Below, piece after piece: positions 56,702 to 64,000 of a stretch of 64,000 nt of DNA. The position numbers and the translations under genes were made by a program. Below the pieces are notes generated by a model, which saw nothing but the letters and a program-made list of their open reading frames with translations, did not search any database and was not told the origin of the DNA. This stretch comes from Hofstenia miamia (taxonomy: Eukaryota; Xenacoelomorpha; Acoela), in assembly GCA_004352715.1 (NCBI GenBank), contig SCFE01000036.1:316032-380031 (forward strand), in the 5' to 3' direction. Position 1 is the stretch's first letter. Each line of letters begins with the position of its first letter.

Positions 56702-56828
56702 CTGTAATTGCAAAGTTAAATTGAATTTGTCATAATTTCGATCAACTATTGAATGAAAAGCTAATGAGTGTGTATCTTCAATGACAGAAATAACATCGAA
56801 AGCAATTGATGAAAGTAGAAATTCAAAT
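56702..56828 (-). CDS. Candidate internal exon of the unknown minus-strand gene
   Basis: The donor is perfect: TTACAG|GTAAGT (GT at 56701-56700). The acceptor AAAG (AG at 56829-56830) follows a pyrimidine-rich stretch, TTTCTCCCTCTG, though with a few purines close to it. The frame has one split base and 42 codons: FEFLLSSIAFDVISVIED, HSLAFHSIVDRNYDKFN, LTLQLQ. It ends in phase 0, which fits the next exon at 52637-52788. Alternative internal acceptors exist, so the 5' limit is less sure than the 3' limit. Amphipathic and coding-like, but not recognised. Confidence 0.5.
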
Positions 56829-57859
56829 CTTTACATAATAATCTCAGAGGGAGAAATTTTGCAGATTTATCATTTCCAAACATTCAAATGTTAAAATTTG
56901 CAATCCCTTGAGAACATATTCTGGTTAACGTGTTCTTTTAATCAGTTATTTTCGAATTTAATATTTCTACATAATTGCAACTTATAACTTAAGTGATAGC
57001 TTGACATTAACTCTGAGGGAATTTGATTACCATTAACTGTAAGGGCATAAATTGCGCAGAGGAACGTGGAAAAAATCTTTCGTAAGTATACCGTGAAAAT
57101 TATATTTTGTATTAAATCACTGCATTCGAATACATCTTGAATAGATTTTAGTTTGAAGCTTATGGGGTCCGTGGTGGCCAAAAATGGGTATCAATTGATG
57201 TAGGAGTGAGTGCTGCCTTATTAAACGAAATAATATATTAATTGCGAAGATTTACTCTATGGCGTATGTAGACGACAACAGACAAATAGTCGAGAAGAAT
57301 AATGGTCACTCAAATTAAAGTAATTGAGCTTCGAGTTACTACTTCTTTCATAAACAGTCAAAATTTGAGCTTTTATACTAAAACGTAGGGGCAAATGCAG
57401 AATTTTCCGATGATATCACCTCAATGGTAATCATGCTGAATAATCAAGAACAGTCGTGACACCTTCTACGAGCTGAGAAAGGTTTTGCAAATATTGCCCG
57501 AAAACATAATTTACTACTTCAGTTATAATAGTTTTAAATTAAAACAGTTTTTTAACCGTCAAATTTCGAATTCGAAAATATACATGGCGCTATTCATTAG
57601 GGACCTGCCAGTCTGAGACTCGCGGGACTCGAAAATGGACTCGATTCCAAAGGCAATGACTTTAAGATATTTTAAAAATAGATTCGTTAAAAAATTGATT
57701 AAATAAAAATCGTTTCGATAGTCCAAGTTTGGAAATTTCAAAAAAACACGCTTCTAAATTTACCAAATAGCAACAATGCTCTGTGTAATTCTGGCCAAGC
57801 CATATTATCTTTAAAATGCCTTTACGTAAAGTCGATTTTTACCTAGAATAAGCACTTAC

Positions 57860-57894
57860 CACCTTAGATGTCTTTTTATATTGAATTACGTGTG
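57860..57894 (-). CDS. Possible 35-nt micro-exon
   Basis: On the minus strand TAATTTTAG (AG at 57896-57895) and a perfect donor GGTG|GTAAGT (GT at 57859-57858) enclose 35 nt. The only open frame reads HVIQYKKTSKV after two split bases and ends in phase 0. The exon at 56702-56828 needs two bases from upstream, so the two cannot join directly. The strength of both splice sites is the only support. Confidence 0.22.
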
Positions 57895-58633
57895 CTAAAA
57901 TTATTTATAATACGTTAATGAAAAGTAAAAAATTTGACATTTAGATTTTTTTATGCTTTGAGTGACCTCGAATTTCGATCCGGACTAGAGTTGCATTTAA
58001 CAGGATTTTAGGTTTTACAAGAACACAAACATTAATATTAATAGATATGAACAAGTACAAACGAAATTAACACTCTTTTTATGCAAACTAGATTATTATT
58101 TTAATGAAACTTCCATTAAAATATCCTAATTATGTCGTTCTATAAAAAATATGTATAAATAAGTTATCAGAGTCTTACAAATTTGTTTTTCTAAATAAAT
58201 ATAAAAATTGCTTCTTGTGATTGCTATTCAGATTCAGAATTACTTAATTCCAGGATAATGGGATATTGCATCTTCCTATTCCTAAGAAATAGATTACAAT
58301 TAATCCAGTGCTCAATTAGCTTTAAGAGCTATCGAAAAATTTAGCATCCCACCTTCAAACCTCCCGAGCGTCAATTATTACCGTTTTTCTACTCATTAAC
58401 TTTATGATATATTTGGCATATATTTTGCCTTGAGGATATTCTAGGTGGGTATTTCTGTAGAGCAGAGATCCAGTGAGGATCTATCTTGCTCAATACGTTG
58501 AGTAAGGTTATCCAAGATAACTACACATGAAAAACTGCATGTACTAAACCCAGCCTAATTCCCAAGGGAATTACACCTTTTAAGAACAATCGATTGAAAA
58601 AATTTTCGAAGTTTATTTCTTAAAGGCTTCAAC

Positions 58634-60531
58634 CAGAGGCCAAGCAAGAAAAATATATGAGGGGGTGCATTAGCAAAATTGCTGTCCCTTCAATAGTTGC
58701 AACTAAAATCATCTCAGTTTATTTCTCTAAACCTACTACATATACATGTTTAATGCAATCTGTATTGCCCATATAATAATTACCAAAATAGGCAAAATAA
58801 TATTTAAGACATATATGTGTATGTTTGGCGACTGGTGTATATTGATACACTCAGCTCTACGTGAAAAACAATAATAGCACATGTGTAAAATTTGAAATTC
58901 AAATAGTTTTTCATAAAATAGGTTCAGTTTTGTTATCTTTGTTATAAGTGCAAGTTGGTCGAAAATAGAATCTTGAAATATCGCTTATCAATTCATAATT
59001 TGATCAGCATGCATGGGAAAATCAAATAATCCTATCAGTCAAACACTACAATTAATATCCCTGAAGAAATCAATTTCAGCGCATTTTTACCATCTTTTGA
59101 ATATGCAATTTTTTCCTTTGCTTTTCTACTGTTTTAATTACAAACGTCCTAATGTTGACAAATGACAAAAAAATATCTTGCATGTAGTCTAAAGATTACA
59201 TTTTTTATTCGTTACAAAGCAATATAAGCTTCAAAAAAAAATCTACCCCATGTAATCCTTTAAAATTAATCATTTAAAATTAAAAGCATTGAATGTTACG
59301 TTACTCTAATTCAATGGTAAAAATGTTTCTGCTAAAAGTCTGTACATAAACAAAAACTTAGTTGACTTTTGATTCCTTTGCCAATATTGACAAATCAATA
59401 TGATTTGAAAACTTCAAATACACATAAAAAGCCAATCACTATTCATTCAATTGTACCCATCAGTTTTTATTACACTATCCATTTTCAAATTTTCTTTCTA
59501 ATATTTTTCTGAGTATAAGAGCAAAATTCTTCTAGTCGCTCATCAGACATAATTGTTTTAAAGTAGTTTCTGACCATTCTGAGCTTACTAAGAGATCGTT
59601 CATTGGAAGCAACAGCCACATGAATGCATGTGCTTCAACAGGAAAATAGGAAATATGTGTTTTCTATTGGGACTTTCACTAGGCTGAATTTATTTTTGAC
59701 CATTTTTTAGTGACATATCAAAATGATTGTCAAATACAAATTAATACAAAGATGAGATTGAGACTTAATAAAACACAGCAGCAGTGTAAGGAAAGGGGAG
59801 GTTTTCAAAATTGATTTTGATTGGTTAAAAATTGGAATATTTTAAAAATGAAGGTCTATTTTTTGAATATTTTGGTAAATTTCTGTGGGGCTTCACCGTC
59901 CTTTTCGTCACTTATTTGATCACGATATAGATGTACTCCTATTAGAAAATTTTGCATACGCCCATGAAACATAGGATAGAAAACTGAGATTGACGAGGCA
60001 ATGATTGGTATTTAACACCTTGGGTCATATTGCACCTTTTTGATTCTTCTAAGGTATTGGATAAAAATTGGTTAGACCTTCCAAACATTAATTGTCTTGT
60101 CAAAGCTAGAATAGAAATGCAGTTTAGTAATAGAAAATTTTAAATGTAAACTTTCCGAATTGAAAACTGCTTAGAAAATAAGCTACTTAGGCCTAATAAA
60201 AGATTTCCTTCAAATCCTAATTAGGCTATATTTAAGCTATTTTTTCTTTTAGATTAAAAGAATAGAACAAATCAATAAGTTGAAAATATAGATAATGTGT
60301 CGCCCTTGTAATGACTGACATTCAAGAATTATATTTACAGAGAAAGCACAAATCACTTATTCAAATACATATTTCACAAAAATGTTGAAAGAGATACACT
60401 TCCTGCATTATGAATTTAGAAAATGAGTGGAAAATAAAATGAATATATCGCAAGATTTGTTAAACGGTTGTTTTGCTGCCCCCTGAGAAAAAAATATTCG
60501 GGGGATGCATCACCCCCAGCACCCCCGGTTG
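58634..60531 (-). mobile_element. 1.9-kb hAT transposon remnant with perfect 8-bp target duplication
   Basis: GCTTCAAC is duplicated exactly at 58626-58633 and 60532-60539. The left end reads CAGAGGCCAAGC with GAGGGGGTGCAT inside; the right end inverted reads CAACCGGGGGTGC with GGGGGTGATGCAT inside. The termini themselves are only partly matched. A transposase C-terminal fragment is on the minus strand at about 59510-59633. Confidence 0.8.
59510..59633 (-). pseudogene. hAT transposase, C-terminal dimerisation segment
   Basis: The minus strand reads VAVASNERSLSKLRMVRNYF, then KTIMSDERLEEFCSYTQ. This matches the hAT dimerisation signature of the ZMYM/52-kDa-repressor-like group (P.T.AS.ERSFSKLK.IKNYLRS.M...RL). 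Only this part is readable, so the gene is a remnant within the element at 58634-60531. It differs from the hAT fragment at 13938-14129. Confidence 0.85.
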
Positions 60532-60539
60532 GCTTCAAC

Positions 60540-61369
60540 CAAGTTTAAGTAAAATATTTATACTTAGCCTTTTTACCTATGCCAAGCCATTATTAAGAGG
60601 AATCATTTATTTGAAATATTTTAATGCTGCATAAACAAATTTTGCTATTTACTTTAGTGTTCCATCTTGTCGTTTTCCCAAGTATTCGCGCGCGTTTCTT
60701 GTCATTAACTTACTTGGCAATGATCTCACCCAATCCACAAATCAGAGAGCGATTTCAAATGAAGAACTCCATGAGGCGTTAAAAATTGACAATATTTCAT
60801 ACAATGTAGACAACTGTCGATTAAAATGGCAATAACTTGTCTGACGGATTACCGCTGTCACACGAATGGCTGAATAAAATGGCATAATGAGTGACATTAT
60901 TGCTAGAAACAAAATCTATGTTTTAATCCCAAATAATTATTGACGTAAATGCGCTTTTCATTTGCTTAGCGAGATTAAACAACAAATGTCAAATCGATCA
61001 GACTACAAGCCTTGCAGTTTAAGTAGTCCACTACCACAAAAATACATAATGATTCGAAGATGAAAAGTTACCTATGGTCGAAATATTTGCTAACAATGAA
61101 GTTTGATTTACATTTCAAGTATCATTTAATCAAATTAATAAAATTATTTGTGCTAGAATCAGATAGGCTCAAACTTTGGGACGAGTTAGGCCTGATGTGG
61201 GTCAGGTTACAGCTTGCGATTAAGCATAAATTGGGTTTAATATGAAAATGTTTTCATTAAAATATAAAAAATTCGAAGACAATAAATTCATCAATAAGTT
61301 TTGAATTAGTAAAATGTGAAATTTTGGACTTGATTAGTTCTTGCCATAAGCTAGCAGTTGTAAGTTTCT
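60540..61369. other. Unassigned AT-rich DNA
   Basis: No feature recognised. A donor-like ACTTAC on the plus strand at about 60707 has no open frame behind it on the minus strand. Confidence 0.3.
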
Positions 61370-61690
61370 TAATGATTCTGTACAGATATTATAACTATCT
61401 TGTTTTGCAAAGAACATATCGGGTACTGTCGGTTCTGTTTTTGCACAGCTTCTGAAATAAAATTTCCTAAGCTAAAAATGCTCTTAACTATTGCGATATA
61501 ACGACTGAGATGCTTGTCTGGGCGTGTTTCTGTTGTTTGGATACTTCTACTCAAAAGTTTGCCAAATCTTTCGAAAATAATAAGAAAAACTTTTTTATGC
61601 TTCTAGAATAATCGCTGCACTCTTGCGCTAATATTAGTTCCTTCATATTCTGCATACCGAAGCAAGCGAAGCATTTACAACTTAAATAAT
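61370..61690 (-). other. Broken minus-strand reading frames, unrecognised
   Basis: Two overlapping frames look protein-like: CFACFGMQNMKELILAQECS with SRSIKKFFLLFSKDLANF up to a stop near 61565, and SRSIQTTETRPDKHLSRYIA from about 61552. They suggest a decayed coding element or an unrecognised exon. There is no diagnostic motif. Confidence 0.2.
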
Positions 61691-63098
61691 ATAAAATTTA
61701 AAGGTCAACTTTTAAATATCAGATTTTATGGTGGAAAATTTGTTCAGCATTACAAATCATCTGGGAACATTTTTTCATGTGTGTTTGTTTTGCTTTGGCA
61801 TTTTTATTAACATTCAAAGAGTGTATATACGGTAAACTTAAAGCATTTGAATTTTATCTAACCATCGAAATCGCAAGTAATTTTAAGTGGATTTCTTCAG
61901 GAAATATCTCTTAGTAAATCAAAATGCATTTATTTGGGTCACTAGTTAAATGAATATCAATGAAAACCAGTTCGTATTAATCTTAGTTAAGTAAGGGTTA
62001 GTTCGCAAAACAAAAAAATCAAAAATTGGTAGTCTCATATTGTGAGACTAACTGTCTCAAACTAGTTAACATTTTTTGTGAAATGTTTGGTACAAAACAA
62101 TGAGTTCTATAATATTCTTTAGTTGAAGCAGTCCTTGGTAGAAAAACATTTTCTAATCCGGCGACTTAAAATCTGAAGCATTCCACAAACTACCTTATGC
62201 ATGAGAAGGTTTACAATAATACGTTGGAAGAATATTCATTATACAATATGGTCCATCTTAACTTTCCTAATGATCAATGGGAATCCTTTAGTTTCTCAGA
62301 AATATACATGTTCTCTTTCATTATTAGAAAACGTAACATTCCTGAGCTCAATATATATGCGATTAAACTGCAAATTTTAATGCCTAGTTCGTCTCACTTT
62401 AATTTATTTCAAGCAGATGCAAATTTTTGCAGAATTAATACTTCAGGGTTTTCACATCTTTTTAATTGAAAAGAATGTTTTGAGAAATGCATATACTTTA
62501 TAATTATTTCAAATTTAAAAATATAGAATCTTTTGAATCTTTTGTTAATTATGAAATTGGGAAAACAGTGGCAATGTCAGAAACTTTTAAAAATTGTATA
62601 ATTCTCACAGGGGAACCATTCTTTATTATAATTAGTTAGCTTCAACTAACATCCATGGAGACTGTCTTAATTATAAATTCGAATTAAGTTTTAGGTTCCA
62701 ATGAAAGGCAGACAAATATGTTGAGATTAAAAAAATGAGAAATTGGCTTGAAACTAAATCAAATTATAAACCATTTTCTAAAACCATGGTTGAAAGCAAA
62801 TCTATTTATTGAGTTAATTGATTGCAGACAACCTTCAGTTTCCTCCAACACGTTTATTTCCAAAACAGAGATAACAATCCTCGTAAATGCGAAGATTACA
62901 TAAATTTTCACTAATCTACAGTGCACATTTAAACTTGATAAAAGATAGATGGCTATTTAAATTTTAATTTCTGCAATATAAATATATGTCAGATAATATC
63001 TGGCTAGAATTGAACAGCTCCTGCAAGAACTCACAGAAAACCAACACAGAAATACAATCTAAATTTTGATTCTTTTCCAAACAAGTTCGAAACTAGAG
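61691..63098. other. Unassigned AT-rich DNA
   Basis: An open plus-strand frame at 62197-62469 has no splice or family support. Nothing else is recognised. Confidence 0.3.
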
Positions 63099-63440
63099 AT
63101 GTGAGGGGTGAGGTGAGGTAGCGGTTAGGAAACGTTCATTGTAGTATACGCGGTGACAAAACATGCCTTAGCCCAGTCGGTCAAAGAAATTTCTTTGCCA
63201 ATTTGAAGAAAAATTAATTTTAAAAATACCAATAGTAACTGTTTTAAGAAAACATCATTTACAATTTGTAATTTTGATGAAACGCATGTTTAACATATAA
63301 ATTTTATTAAGTTTTAAGTTGCTATGCACATAAATATAGATTTTGCGCTAACAGCGGTAACTTTCCAACCATTGCGTCATACCGCGTTGAGTTTCGTATT
63401 TTTGCGGGTGTCAAAATGATGGTGAGCTGCGGTAAGTTTT
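63099..63440. repeat. MITE-like fragment related to 46805-47268
   Basis: TAGAGATGTGAGGGGTGAGG at about 63095-63114 resembles the left end of the 46805 element (TAGAGATGAGCGCCG). Further in are GTAGCGGTTAGG, AACAGCGGTAACT and ATACCGCG motifs as in that family. No right end was found. Confidence 0.4.
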
Positions 63441-64000
63441 ACAAAAATGTCTGTCGCGTGCATTTCTATTCGAAACCCTTCAACGGATTTGGTAAGACTT
63501 GAGAGAGAGTAAAAACTCAAGTACAAAATTTTAACGGAATTTAGTGAACAGACGAAGACCATTTAGATGAAATTTGAATTAAATCTTCCAGGCTTAAAGT
63601 TGATTTTCTTCTCGATTTGTGAACTTTTTGAACTCAATTCAAATCATATTCACTTGTGCTATAGTTAAACTATATAAAGGTGTATAAAAAACATTCCTGA
63701 CTTTCTAATTGAATGTGTGAGCAATAAAGGTTTTTAAGTAAATATCGAATTCGGATTATTACCTCAATATTTTTAACTCTAGCTGTATTAAAAACGCAAT
63801 GAAATACAAAACGTTATACAATTAAAAATAAGTACCTAAAATGAACTTTACGTTAAATTTATAACGATTCTAATAAATTTTATCTTCTGTGCAAGTACAG
63901 AGGAACAGTTGCGCTTTTCTCTGTGAGAATATTATGCGTGCTGAAAATGTACATCCCAAAGAACTGGCTTTAGATGATAAAGCTTAACTCGACAAGTGCT

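Noticed and set aside
57860-57894. Direct joining of the 35-nt micro-exon to the exon at 56702-56828
   Set aside because: The phases conflict (ends in 0, next needs two bases) for every open frame and acceptor I could find.

Overview
The window is an AT-rich stretch of an animal nuclear genome. Three things show this: exons bounded by GT/AG splice sites, long introns, and a dense load of eukaryotic transposons (hAT, Tigger/pogo, Harbinger-like MITEs, Gypsy, CR1-like LINEs). There is no bacterial-style gene packing. The one clearly recognisable host gene is a Cav2-type voltage-gated calcium channel alpha-1 subunit, which implies a metazoan. The base composition and transposon spectrum suggest an invertebrate, but I cannot name the group.

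Host genes. On the minus strand, 930-1125 is the exon for the start of Cav2 domain I (segment IS1). A second exon at 3494-3552 is phase-compatible and starts with ATG, so it probably gives the channel's N-terminus. The rest of the channel lies beyond the left edge. Further right, also on the minus strand, three splice-bounded exons with matching phases (56702-56828, 52637-52788, 38102-38300) look like the 3' end of a second gene of unknown function. Its last exon encodes an acidic, Ser/Thr-rich tail with a stop codon. Everything else is intron, intergenic DNA or repeats.

Layout. 1-3.6 kb: Cav2 5' exons plus a hAT-type MITE. 4.8-6.1 kb: an assembly duplication around a gap, then a hAT element. 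6.6-11.4 kb: a decayed Gypsy element broken by a MITE (7.2-7.8 kb) and by a 2.2 kb TTA-flanked element (9.0-11.3 kb), which itself holds another TIR element (9.4-10.6 kb). 12.9-15.5 kb: a tRNA-like piece, a hAT element with a perfect 8-bp target duplication inside an older TIR element, and a small MITE. 16.2-17.9 kb: a Tigger element whose right end is an inverted copy of its left end. 20.2-22.1 kb: a decayed LINE. 24-25.4 kb: a GC-richer island, possible exon-like reading frames and an assembly duplication. 27.0-27.5 kb: nested hAT-like MITEs. 28.5-36.0 kb: two decayed CR1-like LINEs separated by a repeat built on TTTGCCAAATATTTGG. 37.5-47.5 kb: (TA)n arrays with gaps, a third LINE fragment, a displaced copy of the Cav2 exon end, a foldback MITE and two hAT MITEs. 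48.5-50.6 kb: two more assembly duplications. 58.6-60.5 kb: a hAT element with a transposase C-terminus.

No intact autonomous transposon is visible: every transposase or reverse transcriptase reading frame is broken. I did not find a defence system, CRISPR array or biosynthetic cluster. The most useful signals are the two-gene model, the displaced Cav2 exon fragment, the 2A-like motif in a LINE, and the set of TTA/TAA-flanked MITEs.
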